Part shown: piece after piece, positions 35,074 through 45,685 of the stretch
Layout of the letters: the number at the start of each line of letters is the position of its first letter
Numbering within the stretch: position 1 is the stretch's first letter
Assembly: GCF_001307315.1 (NCBI RefSeq)
Contig: NZ_LGUC01000001.1
Span: 2,108,001-2,172,000, forward strand
Length of the DNA: 64,000 nucleotides
From: Halolamina pelagica
Lineage (GTDB): Archaea > Halobacteriota > Halobacteria > Halobacteriales > Haloferacaceae
Direction of reading: 5' to 3'
Translations under genes and position numbers: made by a program
The notes under the pieces: model-generated
Databases searched by the model: none
Told to the model about the DNA's origin: nothing
The model's input: the letters and a program-made list of their open reading frames with translations, nothing else

Positions 35074-35544
35074 CTACTCGCTCGCCACGACGGCGTCGCC
35101 GACGGCGATCTCTCCGCCCTCGACGACTGCACACCGCAGGCCGCCGCGGTGGACCAGCGCCTCCTGGACGCCCTTCTCCTCGAGTTTCCGTTCGAGATAC
35201 GTGCAGGGCTCACAGAGTTCGGTCCCCTCGACGACCGCGTCGCCGACGCGGAACCGCTCGCCGAGCAGGCGGTTCAGGCCGATCCCCCGAACCGTGAGGT
35301 TTCGCCGGTGGGCGCCGGGCTCGAACGCCACGTCGTACTCCGCCTCGGCCTGTTCGATCGCTTCGGCCTCGATCAGCGTCACGTCCTGCTTGCTGCTCTC
35401 CCCCTCGCCGGAGAACGTCCCCTCGTTCTCGAAGTAGCGATCACCCTGCAGCCCCTTCCCGACGACGGCGTCGACGGACTCCCGCTGTTCCGGCGGGGCG
35501 CCCGCCTCGTCGGCGACGTGCACGTACTCGACGGTTCCGGTCAT
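35074..35544 (-). CDS. MOSC domain protein
   Basis: A 156-residue protein consisting of a MOSC (molybdenum cofactor sulfurase C-terminal) domain. GKGLQGDRYFENEG and AHRRNLTVRGIGLNRLLGERF are family motifs. The likely sulfur-carrying Cys is in GTELCEPCTYLERKL. MOSC proteins transfer or sense sulfur on molybdenum cofactor or N-hydroxylated substrates. Substrate unknown. Confidence 0.88.
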   Translation of the reverse strand: MTGTVEYVHVADEAGAPPEQRESVDAVVGKGLQGDRYFENEGTFSGEGESSKQDVTLIEAEAIEQAEAEYDVAFEPGAHRRNLTVRGIGLNRLLGERFRVGDAVVEGTELCEPCTYLERKLEEKGVQEALVHRGGLRCAVVEGGEIAVGDAVVASE

Positions 35545-35591
35545 GCTCTCGGGTCGGTACTGGCGGTCAATAAGCGCGCGGGTGGCGGCGA

Positions 35592-36824
35592 CTACTCGGC
35601 GCTGACGAACTCGTCAAGCGTCGACGCCCGACCGCGGCGCTCGCTCACCAGCGCTCCCTGCACGTCCAGATCCAGTCGGTCGACCGCCTCGCGGCCGACG
35701 CGTTCGGTCGCCGTCCCGACGGTGTAGACGCCGAGGCGCCACTGCTGGTACTGGGCGGTCCGGAGCGCCTTCACCAGCGGGGACTGCCGGCCCAGCCGAC
35801 GGATCTCGTCGCCGACCATCACCCGGCTCGTGGATTCGGTCATCGACGGCTCCGCCGGCACGTCGACGAGCACCTCCCGCGGGTCGAGATCGCAGGCCGC
35901 CGCGATCTCGGCCTCGAGCGTCCGGACCTCCTCGTGGTCGGCGTCCAACAGCCAGTCCGGCACCCCGCCCAGCTCCGCCCAGACCGCGCGCTTGTACAGG
36001 TCTCGCTCGGCGTAGCGCCGGGCGAACTCGGCGGTCTCCTCACAGAGCCGCAGTGCGACGATGAGGCCGTGGTCGTCCATCCGCCGGAGCTCGGTGGCGG
36101 TCAGCTCCGGATCGCTCCGGAGCAGTCGTTCGGCCGCGCTGCGGAGCATCGCCTTGCTGATCCGGGCGACGTGGTGGGAGTAGACGGTGGGGTTCATCAG
36201 CGCTCGAGCGACGAGCAGCGACTCGGCGCTCTGGACGTTCCCCGGCGCGAGCACGAGTTCGCCGTCGACGAACCGCAGCGCCCGCACCAGTCGGCCGGGA
36301 TCGATCGTCCCGTACGGAACTCCGGTGTGGTGGGCGTCCCGGACGAGGTAGTCCATCCGGTCCACGTCGAGTTCGCCCGAGACCAACTGGCCGTACTGCC
36401 CCTCGCCGGCGACCAGCCCGGCGACCCGCCCGGGGTCGAGGCCGTTCGCCCGCAGCACGTCGCCGACCTGCCCCTCGGCGAGCAGGTCCGCGACGTCGTC
36501 GTGGTACTTGCCGGTTTTCCGGTGGGTCAGCGACTCGATGTTGTGCGAGAACGGGCCGTGGCCCACGTCGTGTAGCATCGCCGCCGCGCGGACGCGCTCG
36601 GCGTCGATACCGTCGACCGCCATCTGGTCGAGCGCCTGTTCGGCGAGGTGGTAGACGCCCAGCGAGTGCTCGAAGCGGGTGTGGTTCGCGGAGGGGTAGG
36701 CCAACTGCACCGTCCCCAACTGCTTGATGTGGCGAAGCCGCTGGACTGCGGGGGTGTCCAGCAGGTCGGCGGCGACCCCCTCCACCTCGATGTGATCGTG
36801 GACGGAGTCCTTGATCGTGGTCAT
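35592..36824 (-). CDS. HD-domain phosphohydrolase (dGTPase/SAMHD1-like)
   Basis: A 410-residue protein with the metal-binding HD signature: H in TRFEHSLGVYHLAEQAL and HD in RVRAAAMLHDVGHGPFSHNIE, and the distal D in ELDVDRMDYLVRDAHHTG. This arrangement is that of archaeal HD proteins related to deoxynucleoside triphosphohydrolases and SAMHD1. The exact substrate is not visible. Full length. Confidence 0.87.
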   Translation of the reverse strand: MTTIKDSVHDHIEVEGVAADLLDTPAVQRLRHIKQLGTVQLAYPSANHTRFEHSLGVYHLAEQALDQMAVDGIDAERVRAAAMLHDVGHGPFSHNIESLTHRKTGKYHDDVADLLAEGQVGDVLRANGLDPGRVAGLVAGEGQYGQLVSGELDVDRMDYLVRDAHHTGVPYGTIDPGRLVRALRFVDGELVLAPGNVQSAESLLVARALMNPTVYSHHVARISKAMLRSAAERLLRSDPELTATELRRMDDHGLIVALRLCEETAEFARRYAERDLYKRAVWAELGGVPDWLLDADHEEVRTLEAEIAAACDLDPREVLVDVPAEPSMTESTSRVMVGDEIRRLGRQSPLVKALRTAQYQQWRLGVYTVGTATERVGREAVDRLDLDVQGALVSERRGRASTLDEFVSAE

Positions 36825-36883
36825 ACGCCGGCTTTCGGCGGCATCCGGTAAAAATGACGGCAGCCTGGGCCCACGTGGCGCCC

Positions 36884-38088
36884 CTACTCGGCCTCGAACT
36901 CCCGCTCCCCGAGGTGGCTGCGCAGCGTGTCCACGTCCTTGTTCCCGGCGCCGGTGTTCAGGAGCACCACCGTGTCTTCGCCGCCGAGCTCGCCCGATTC
37001 CGCCAGGTCGAACGCGCCCGCGGCCGCCGCGGCGCAGGTCGCGCCCATCTCCACGCCCTCGGTCCGGGCGATCTCGACGGCGGCGTCGAGAATCGCCTCA
37101 TCGCTCGCCGCGACGGCGCCGCCGCCGCTCTCTTCGAGCGCGTCGAGGATCATCGGGCTCGCCCCCGGGTCGGGGACGGCGATCCCGTTGAGCACGGTCG
37201 AGATGTTCTCGTCACCCCACGCCTCGTGGGCCGACTTGCCTTCGTCCCACGCCCGCACCACGGGCGCGCAGCCGGCGGCCTGGGCGGCGTACATCCCCGG
37301 CAGGTCGTCGATCAAGCCGAGGTCGCGGAACTCCGTCGCGCCCTTGTGCATGCCGACGAGGCCGACGCCGCCGCCGGTCGGGTAGACCACCGCGTCCGGG
37401 ACCTCCCAGTCGAGCTGTTCGACGGTCTCGTACAGCATCGTCTTCTTCGTCTCGTGGCGGTAGGGGGTGACGAACGTCTTCGTCGAGTACCAGTCCTCCT
37501 GCTCCATCCGCTCGGCGTAGCCGGCGCCCGCGTCGGTGATCTCCCCCTCGACCACGTGGAGTTCGCCGCCGTGGACCTCGACCATCGCCTTCTGGGTGTA
37601 GCCCGCGCGCTCGGCCAGCCAGACGTGGGCGTCCATGTCCGCGCGGGCGGCGTAGGCGGCCGCGGCCTGCCCGGCGTTCCCGGCGGTGTTGAGCGCGATC
37701 GTGTCGGCGCCGTGCTGGGCCGCGGCCGTCACCGCGCCCGTCTGGCCGCGGTCCTTGAACGTCCCGGTGGGGTTGTGCCCCTCGTCTTTGATGTACACCT
37801 CGCCGACGCCCATCGCGTCGGCGAGCGCGGGGCACTCGACCAGCGGCGTCGCCCCCTCACCGATCGAGACCGCGGCCTCGCGGGGAACGGCAACAGCGCG
37901 TCGTAGCGCCACAGCGAATCGAACGGCTCGGCCGCGAACGTCTCCCGGCTCACGTCGACGGCGTCGTAGTCGTAGGCGGGGTCGAGGATGCCGCCACAGT
38001 CCGGACAGCGGTGGGTCGCCGTCTCGGCGTCGAACCGCTCGCCGCAGTCGATGCAGTCCAACCCGACGAACGCGTCAGTCGTCTCCAT
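36884..38088 (-). CDS. thrC: Threonine synthase (one apparent single-base deletion)
   Basis: The repaired product is 401 residues. It makes L-threonine from O-phosphohomoserine with PLP. An N-terminal zinc ribbon (CIDCG...CPDCGG) precedes the PLP-binding Lys in NPTGTFKDRGQTGAV and the glycine-rich phosphate loop VVYPTGGGVGLVGMHKG. A missing C at 37882-37885 (minus strand LLPFP|REAAVSIGEG) breaks the frame near residue 90. Start at ATG 38086-38088 (METTDAFVGLDCIDCG). Confidence 0.9.
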
Positions 38089-38141
38089 ACCCCGGGCTGG
38101 GTGCGCCACGGGTAATGGGTTGTGCGATGCGGCAAGGTGTG

Positions 38142-38345
38142 TCACTCCTCGGCGGGCGAGGGAGGCCGTTCGAGCATCGCGTCGGCCTCAGCCGCGTCTG
38201 GCGCCGTCGCCGACGGCTCGTCCGCAGCGAACGCCCACGCGTCCGCGGTGAGCCGCCCACAGTCGACCGACCGCACCTCGACGGGCATCGCCCCGTCGAC
38301 GGTGGCGTCACAGACGAGGTCGAGTTCGACGAGCACGGTCGTCAT
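38142..38345 (-). CDS. Small hypothetical protein coupled to the methylase-like gene
   Basis: A 67-residue acidic protein (MTTVLVELDLVCDATVDGAM...) with no membrane segment. Its ATG overlaps the stop of the methylase-like gene upstream, so the two are translated together. The function is unknown, though tight coupling hints at a physical partner. Confidence 0.55.
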   Translation of the reverse strand: MTTVLVELDLVCDATVDGAMPVEVRSVDCGRLTADAWAFAADEPSATAPDAAEADAMLERPPSPAEE

Positions 38346-40514
38346 CGGCGGGGGTCGTCGCCGGGCGCGGCCGGCAGCGAGCGCGAGAGCAGTTCCGCGG
38401 GCGTCGTCGCGTCGTCCGTCCCCGGGCGGACCAGCCCCTCGCGGACGAGGTCGAGAAACGTCGGCGTGACGCGGGCGTACGTGAACGCGTCCGCGGCCGG
38501 GCCCGCGTCGCGCTCGGCGGCGACGAACAGCGGCATCGCGCCGGTTCCGGTGTCGAACTCGACGAGCTCACGCAGTCGGAACGACGCCGCCAGCCGCGAG
38601 CGCGCGTCGGCGGCCGCCTCGGCAGTCAGCAGGCTGCCGTCGACGGCCATCGAGAGCCGCCCGCAGGGAGCCAGCCACTCGCCGGCCCGGTCCAGAAACA
38701 GCGTCGATCGGTCGGCCACGCCGGTCGCGGTTTCGCCCCCTCGACCGGTCCGGACGCGCCCTCGGGAGCCCCTGTCGGCGCGTCGCTCACGACGAAGCCG
38801 AACCCCTCGCGGGATCGTACCGTGGCGGCCTGCTCGCGGCGACGGGCCCGGTCGCCGTGTGCCGCGCCGGTGTACTCCCCCCGCCCGGACTGGAGCGCGT
38901 CGGCGCGATAGACGCCGAAGCGGCCGAGCGAGAACTCGTCGTCGGCCGCGGCCGCGTCGCTGTGCACGTCGATGGTTCGGAGCAACAGCCGACTCTCCGT
39001 GAGGTGGACCGCGTACGGGTGGCGGTCAATCCCGTGGATCCGGTCGCGAACGGTCGACAGCGTCGCCGCGGCCGTCGCGTCGGTCCGGGCGAGACGGTCG
39101 AGCAGGCGGTCGGCCGCGCCGACCAGCAGGCTCCCGTCACCGCAAGCGGGGTCGAGCAGGTCCGCGTCGGCGTCGTCGATCGTCGCGTCGGCCGTGTACC
39201 CCGCGCGATCGAGCAACAGCCCGGCCGTCGACGGCCGCGTCGCGCCACGGACCAGCCGCGCGTCGGCGTCGAGATGTGCCTCGAACGCCTCGGTGAGTTC
39301 GCGGGCGGAGAGGTCGCTCACGTCGATGGCCGCGAGCGCCGACACCGCGTCGGCGAACGCGTCGGCCACGTCGGCTTCGAACACCCACGCGAACGTGCCG
39401 TCGTCGGTCGCGCCCGCGCTCACCCCGGCGAGCTCCTCGCGGACCGCACGCACCATGTCGGTGGCGTCGCGCTCGGCGTGCTCGGCCTGATCGGCCCAGA
39501 ACTTGCGGTAATCGCCGAGGTCGCCGGCGAGCCCGCGGTCGGCGGCGACGCGTGCCAAAAGCAGCGTGTCCAGCGCGACCGCGGCCGACTCGACGGCGAA
39601 CCGGTCGGCGGCGGCCGCCTCGTCGTCGGCGTCGACGACGCGACGCCAGCGGGCGAAGCCGGCTTCGAGCCGGCGGGCGGTCGCGTACGCCTCGCGGAGC
39701 TCGAACAGGTCTGCACGGAGATCCGTCACCGCCGGCTCGTTGCCGGCGGCTTTCGCCGCCTCGATCCGCGCCTCGATCTCGGCTTCGCGGTCGGCGAACT
39801 CCTGGATACGGTGGGTGAGCTGGTCGAACGCGTCCGAGACCGCTGGTCGCAGGATCTCGGCGAGCAGCTCCGTCAGCGTCTCCGCGAGCGACGACGGCGT
39901 GGCCGCGGCCGGCGACTCGTCCGTCGTCGCGAGCCCGCCGAACGTCGGCTCGGCGTCGGCGCCGGCCGACCCCTCGGGCGCCGACGAGACGGCGTCGCGC
40001 TGGAGCGCGGTGAGTTTCGCGAAGGAGAGCTGCTGGCCGGGCGTGAGCGCCTCCGCGATCGAGCGATCGCCCACGCGCTCGACGGTCGCCCGGAGGTCGA
40101 TCTCGGTGAGTTCGCGGGTGGCGACGCCACGGCGCTCGGTGGCGTCGGGGTGGCCGGGCTGGGCGCGGGCGAGCACGACCAGGCGGTCACGGTTCGTCGC
40201 GACGGCGTACCGCGCCGCGGGCTCGGCGTCGAGCGCGTCGAGCGCCCGCCGGCGGGCGGCCCGGATGTCGTCGCCGGGGGCGCCGCGGCGAGCACGACCG
40301 CCGGCTGCCCGTCCTCGTCGACGAACGTGACCTCGCGCCACTGCTCGCACTGGGAGTAGGCGATGTCGTCGTAGCCGAGCACGTCGCCGAACAGCTGCCG
40401 GACCAGAAGCGGCACGTAGTCCGCGGCCTCGACCGCGGCCGAGCGACCGAACAGCTCCCGAACGCCGTCGATCGCGCGGAAAACGAACCCGCCTCGCGTC
40501 CGTGTGCGTGTCAT
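38342..40514 (-). CDS. Type IIG restriction-methylase-like protein with degenerate motifs (two apparent single-base deletions)
   Basis: The repaired product is 724 residues. The architecture follows type IIG enzymes: an N-terminal nuclease-like part (VRQLFGDVLGYDDIAYSQCE), a helical middle, then an N6-adenine methylase part. Motif I DPACGDGSLL is intact near residue 453. At the place of the catalytic NPPY motif (near 570) the sequence reads FVVSDAPTG. At the place of the nuclease E-x-K it reads AVVLAAAPPGDD. Both active sites therefore look lost. Frame breaks: G5 40276-40280 (AAAPP|GDDIRAARR) and C5 38736-38740 (GPVEGG|ETATGVADRS). Inactive homologue or divergent enzyme. Confidence 0.7.
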
Positions 40515-40688
40515 GGCCTGGCCCGAGTTGTCGGAGCCACGTGTCGGATTGACTTAATCCCGCGGGTCCGGCGGGCGCGAGAAGCCGACTGCCACTGGCG
40601 GCAGAGTTAGGTAGACACAGCCACACATAATCACCGTGTACGAGCGTTCCGTCCGCCGCAGTCAAACCGCCGGAGGTGGGCAGGGTCG

Positions 40689-41690
40689 ATGAGCGACGAC
40701 GCTCGGTCGGACGGCGGCGACGCGGCCGTCGAGACCGGCGGCGACCCCGGCCCGTCGGCGTTCGAGCCGCTCTCGGTCGAGGCCGCGGCCGACCTGATCG
40801 GGGAGATCGTCGACAACGTCGAGCGCGTCATCGTCGGGAAGCGCGACGCCGTCGAGCATATCCTCGTCGCCACGGTCGCCCGCGGCCACGTGCTGCTCGA
40901 AGACGTGCCCGGCACCGGGAAGACGATGCTCGCCCGCGCCGTCGCGACCTCCGTCGACGCCTCCTTCCGCCGCGTCCAGTTCACCCCCGACCTGCTGCCG
41001 TCCGACGTGACGGGCGTGAACGTGTTCAACCAGAAGACCCAGGAGTTCGAGTTCCAGGCCGGCCCCGTGTTCGCGAACGTGGTGCTGGCCGACGAGATCA
41101 ACCGTGCGCCGCCGAAGACCCAGAGCGCGCTGCTCGAGGCGATGGAGGAACGGCAAGTGACAGTCGACGGCGACACCCGCCCGCTCCCCGAGCCGTTCGT
41201 CGTGATCGGGACCCAGAACGACGTGGAGTCCGGCCGTACCTACGAGCTTCCGATGGCCGAGATCGACCGCTTCGCGAAGAAGCTCCGGCTGGGCTACCCG
41301 GACGACGAACAGGAAGCCGAGATCATCGGCCGCACCGCCGGCCACCACCCGATCGAGGAGCTCGAGCCGGTGACTGACGGCCACACCCTCCGGCGCGCCC
41401 GCGAGACCGCGAGTCAGGTGACGCTGAGCGAGCCGGTTCGGGAGTACATCGCCCGGCTGGCCGAGCACACGCGGAACACGGCCCAACTCGGCGTCAGCCC
41501 ACGCGGGAGCATCGCGCTGGCTCGCACCTCGCAGGTCCGGGCGCTGCTCGACGGCCGCGACTACGTCACGCCGGACGACGTCCAGGCGGAGGTACGGACG
41601 GTGTTCGCCCACCGCATCCGTCCGCGAACCGGCAGCGAGACCGGCGAAGACGTGGTCGCGTCGGCGGTCTCGTCGGTCCCTGTCGAGTGA
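40689..41690 (+). CDS. MoxR-family AAA+ ATPase
   Basis: A 333-residue ATPase with Walker A EDVPGTGKTMLARA, Walker B VVLADEINRAPPKTQSALLEAM and sensor 1 FVVIGTQNDVE. MoxR ATPases are chaperone-like and usually sit beside DUF58 and vWA or transglutaminase genes, where they help maturation of surface or metal proteins. Here the next two genes are exactly DUF58 and a TgpA-like transglutaminase, with overlapping starts. Confidence 0.92.
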   Translation: MSDDARSDGGDAAVETGGDPGPSAFEPLSVEAAADLIGEIVDNVERVIVGKRDAVEHILVATVARGHVLLEDVPGTGKTMLARAVATSVDASFRRVQFTPDLLPSDVTGVNVFNQKTQEFEFQAGPVFANVVLADEINRAPPKTQSALLEAMEERQVTVDGDTRPLPEPFVVIGTQNDVESGRTYELPMAEIDRFAKKLRLGYPDDEQEAEIIGRTAGHHPIEELEPVTDGHTLRRARETASQVTLSEPVREYIARLAEHTRNTAQLGVSPRGSIALARTSQVRALLDGRDYVTPDDVQAEVRTVFAHRIRPRTGSETGEDVVASAVSSVPVE

Positions 41691-42751
41691 TGCTCACGCG
41701 CCGTGGCCGCGCCGTCGTCGGCGTCGCGGCGCTCGCGGTGGTGCTCGCTGGGACGTTCGGCCCGCGGTCGCTCAACGCCGTCGTCGCCCCCGCGGCGGTC
41801 GTGCTGGCCGCCGGCTACCTCCAGGTTCGGAACACCCCGGACGTAGTCCTCGACCGAACGCCGCCAGCGAACGCCCACGTCGGCGAGTGCCGAACAGCCG
41901 AACTCTCGTTCCGCCGACGCGACGGCAGCGCGCTCGCCCGCCCCTTCCTCGCCGACGTGACCGAGCGCGTCCAGGGTGGCCTTCGCCCGGTCGAATCCGA
42001 CGACGCCACCGTGACCGAGCGCGCCGACGGCGACGCCGAGATCACGTTCGAGACGACGATCGGCGACGACCCGCTGCGCTACGAGGTGGCGTACGAGGGC
42101 CGCGGCCAACACGCGCTCGGCCCGGCGACGCTGACCGCGACCGACGCGTTCGGCCTGTTCGAGCGGGAGATCGAGCTCCGGGGCACCGAGACGACGATCG
42201 TCTACCCGCAGGTCCGACGCCTCGGCACTGTCGGCCGTCGCTCGCTGGGCCGGTTACAGGAGTACAGCCGAAGCGACCAGCGCGGGGAGTTCGAGGAGCT
42301 CAGAGAGTACGTCCCCGGCGATCCGCTGCGTGACATCCACTGGAAAACCACGGCCAAACGAGACGAACTCGTCGTCACGGAGTTCGCCGCCGAGACCGAC
42401 GCGGAGTCGGTCACCGTCGCCGCGGGCGCCAACGCCGACGGCGCCGACACGATGGCCGAGGCGACCGCGAGCGTCGTGCTGGGCCTGGTCGGCGAGGGCG
42501 TCCCCGTCGAACTCTCGCTGCCGCGCGGCGAGCTGCGGATCGGCCCGGAGTACGGCGGCCAGCAGGCGATGCTCCGGACGCTCGCGGTGATCGAGTCGGG
42601 GCCGATCCCCGATCCCGACGCCGACGTAGTGATCAAGGGACGGGCGAGCGACGCGAGCGTCGACGTGCGTGGGAGCCAACACCGGTTCGCCGAGTTGATC
42701 GACAGCCGCGTGGCGGTCGATCCAGCCCAGCCGGCGGAGGTGGAGTCGTGA
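41690..42751 (+). CDS. DUF58 domain membrane protein
   Basis: A 353-residue protein with two N-terminal hydrophobic segments (about 8-42) and the hallmark DUF58 block ELREYVPGDPLRDIHWKTTA. The middle is a beta-rich domain (DVVLDRTPPANAHVGECRTA). DUF58 proteins accompany MoxR ATPases and are thought to act in envelope processes. The ATG at 41690 overlaps the moxR stop; GTG at 41687 is an alternative. Confidence 0.87.
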   Translation: MLTRRGRAVVGVAALAVVLAGTFGPRSLNAVVAPAAVVLAAGYLQVRNTPDVVLDRTPPANAHVGECRTAELSFRRRDGSALARPFLADVTERVQGGLRPVESDDATVTERADGDAEITFETTIGDDPLRYEVAYEGRGQHALGPATLTATDAFGLFEREIELRGTETTIVYPQVRRLGTVGRRSLGRLQEYSRSDQRGEFEELREYVPGDPLRDIHWKTTAKRDELVVTEFAAETDAESVTVAAGANADGADTMAEATASVVLGLVGEGVPVELSLPRGELRIGPEYGGQQAMLRTLAVIESGPIPDPDADVVIKGRASDASVDVRGSQHRFAELIDSRVAVDPAQPAEVES

Positions 42752-44991
42752 CGACCGCCGCCGGGGCGGAGGGAGAGTCGCAGCCGAGCCCGTGGGGGCG
42801 GACCGACACGGACTGGTCGCTCCGTGAGGCCGTGGTCCAGCCCGCGATGCTGGGCGTTCTGCTGCTGACGGCGTCGTACCTCCGAGTGCTGATCCACGTC
42901 ACCGACGTGGTCGGCGGGACGACGCTGCTCGCGGCCGAAGTGGTCGCGGTGGTCGCGCTCGGCGCGGTGCTGGCCGCCCGCGTCGACGCCCGGACGGCGT
43001 TGCTGGGCAGCGCCGCCGTGCTGGTCGGGGGATGCTGACGTACTACTTCTCGATCCCCGCCAGCCAGCGGGCGCTGATCGATTTCGGCGTCGTGATCCGC
43101 GATCTCGTGGCGCTGCTCAGCGGGCTCTCGGTGTTCCGGCTGGTGCAGGCCGATGTGTGGGCCCTGGCGGTGCTGCCGGCGCCACTGCTCGGCTCGTGGC
43201 TGCTCGCGCTTCGGGGCCGGTACCCGACGAGCGTCGCCGTCGGCGGGACCGCGCTCGGCTTCTTCGTGCTGACGGGTGACGCCGGCTCGCTTACCACGCT
43301 GACGGGGGTCGTCGGCGCCGCCGTCGCCGTCGGCTTCGGCGAACTCGGGCCGCGGCGGGCGATCGCGGCCCACTGGGACACGATCGCGCTCGTCGTCGCC
43401 GTCATGGTGGTGGTCACGTCGGCCGTCTCGGTCGTCCCCGGGGCGGGCCGAGCCCGATCGTGTCCGGGAGTTCGGCACCCACGCTCGAGGGGAACGTCGT
43501 CGACAACGCCGACTCGGTCGGGATCGTCGGCTCGATCCGGCTCTCACCGGAGGTCCGCTTCACCGTCGAGGCCGAGCGCAGCTCCTACTGGCGCGTCGGT
43601 GCGTACGATCGGTTCACCGGCGGCTCCTGGGTACGGACGGGCGACACCCGGAGGTACGACGGCGAGTTGGCGTCACCGCCGGGGGTGACCACCACGGTCG
43701 AACAGACGATCACCGCCGAGACGACGCTCAACTCGATGCCCGCGATGTGGAAACCCGTCTCCGTCGGCGGGAACGTCCAGCAGGCGACGCAGGTGACCGC
43801 CGAAGGAGGCCTCCGGGCGGCGGCGCCGATCGCCGAGGGCGAGTCCTACACCGTCGTCAGTGAGCGCCCAGCGTACACCACGCGGGCGCTCCGGAACGCA
43901 GGAACCGACTACCCGGACGCGATCCGGAACCGGTATCTCGGGCTCCCCGACAGCACGCCCGACCGCGTGGGCGAGCGGGCGGCAGCCGTCGCCGACCGCG
44001 CGAACGCGTCGACGCCGTACGCCACCGCGGTCGCGATCGAGGAGTACCTGGAGTCGGACAAGGAGTACTCGCTGAACGTCGAGCGCCCGCGGGGCAACGT
44101 CGCCGACGCCTTCCTGTTCGAAATGAACGCGGGCTACTGCACGTACTACGCGACGACGATGGCGGTGATGCTGCGAACCCAGGGGATCCCGGCCCGGATG
44201 GCGACGGGCTACACGACCGGCGAACGCGTCACCGAGGACGAGTGGGTCGTCCGCGGCCTCAACGCCCACGCGTGGGTCGAGGTGTACTTCCCGGAGGTCG
44301 GCTGGGTCGCGTTCGACCCGACGCCGAGTTCGCCCCGCGAGGAGACGGGCGAGCAGCGCCTCTCCCAAGCCCGAGAGGCCGGCGAGGCGGGCGTCGACAC
44401 CAACCAGAGCGGCCCCGGCGAGTGGACGCCTACCCCGACGGCGACGCCGGCGGGGAGTCAGGGGCGAACGACACGGTCGGCGCAACGTCGACGCCCGATC
44501 TGGCGGCGATCGCCGGCGGGCAGCGGACCGCCGGCCCCGGCGAGCTCGGGAGCTTCACCCCCGGCGGGGGCGGCGGGTCGAGCGGGATGTCGCTGCCAAC
44601 GCCGGAAGAGGTGGGCTACGGGCTCGTGCTCCTGTTCGGCGCGGTCGCGGCCGGACGGCGGTTCGGCGTCGACGACCGGCTCTACCGGTTCGTCTGGCTG
44701 CGCTACCAGCCCCGCACGGGCCCGGTCGCGGACGTGGAGCGGGCGTACGACCGCGTGGAGACGGTACTGACGACCCAGCGCCGCCCGCGACGGGCGGGCG
44801 AGACCGTCGCGGACTACCTCGACAGCCTCGGCGTCAGGGACGCCCGCGTCCACCGCGTCGCAGCGCTGTACGAGCGGGCCCACTACGGCGGCGACGCCAG
44901 CGCGGCCGACGCCGACGAGGCGGTGCAGGCGGCGGACGCGGTGGTCGGGGAGACGACGCCCCTGCTGGGCCGACTCCGTCGTTCCGGCTGA
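42748..44991 (+). CDS. TgpA-like transglutaminase, DUF3488/DUF4129 membrane protein (three apparent single-base deletions)
   Basis: The repaired product is 748 residues. About six N-terminal membrane helices lead to an extracellular transglutaminase core with catalytic Cys (MNAGYCTYYATTMAV), His (LNAHAWVEVYFPEVGW) and Asp (WVAFDPTPSS). A Pro/Thr/Gly linker, one more helix and a cytoplasmic DUF4129 tail follow. It may be a cross-linking enzyme or protease of surface proteins. The frame is lost at G5 43027-43031 (LVGG|MLTYYFSIP), G4 43440-43443 (VVPG|GGPSPIVSG) and G4 44452-44455 (ATPAG|ESGANDTVG). Start GTG overlaps the DUF58 stop. Confidence 0.87.
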
Positions 44992-45058
44992 ACTGCCCGC
45001 AACGCGGAAGTTCAGTCGTTACCGAACCATTTAGTTCCTCCATGTGATATAGCTACAC

Positions 45059-45663
45059 ATGTCCGGCCTGTTGCCGTCCGAATCAGACACGGTCACCGCC
45101 GGCGAGGCTGACGAGGAGGGGGGCACGCGGCTGCTCTGGCTCGACGACGACGAGGTCGAGCCGCTGATCGGGTCGCTCTCCTCCGAGACGGCCCGCTCGC
45201 TGCTGACGGCGCTGCACGAGGAGCCGCGGACGGCCTCCGAGCTCGCGGACGCGATCGACACGTCGCTGCAGAACGCCCGGCACCACCTCAGCAACTTACA
45301 GGACGCGGATCTCGTGGAGATCTCCGAGACGCGCTACTCGGTCAAGGGGCGCGAGATGAAGGTGTACGCCCCCGTCGACGATTCGCTCGTGGTCTGTGTC
45401 GGGAACGAGGACGAGCGGTCGGGGCTGCTCGACTCGCTCCGGCAGTACGTCGGCGCCGCCGTCGCCGTGCTGGTCGGGGCAGTGCTCATCAACGCGACCG
45501 TCTCGGTGGGCACCGGCGGGATCGCCGGCCCCTCGAGCCCGCGGGTCGCCGACTCCATCGACTCGGGGGCGCTGTTCGGCACGGTCCCCCGGCGGCGCTG
45601 TTCCTCGCTGGCGGCCTCGTCGCGCTCGCGGCGGTCGCCGTCCAGTACCGCAGATCGGGATGA
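45059..45663 (+). CDS. ArsR-type winged-helix regulator with C-terminal membrane segments (one apparent single-base deletion)
   Basis: The repaired product is 201 residues. The wHTH (SLSSETARSLLTALHEEPRT; SLQNARHHLSNLQDADLVEI) is ArsR-like. It is followed by YSVKGREMKVYAPVDDSLVV and two hydrophobic segments (GAAVAVLVGAVLINATVSV; AALFLAGGLVALAAVAVQY). A missing C at C5 45586-45590 hides the end and its TGA (45661-45663). It probably regulates the subtilase-like gene that starts 22 bases later. Confidence 0.83.
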
Positions 45664-45685
45664 GTCCACGACCGGAGGTCACGCG

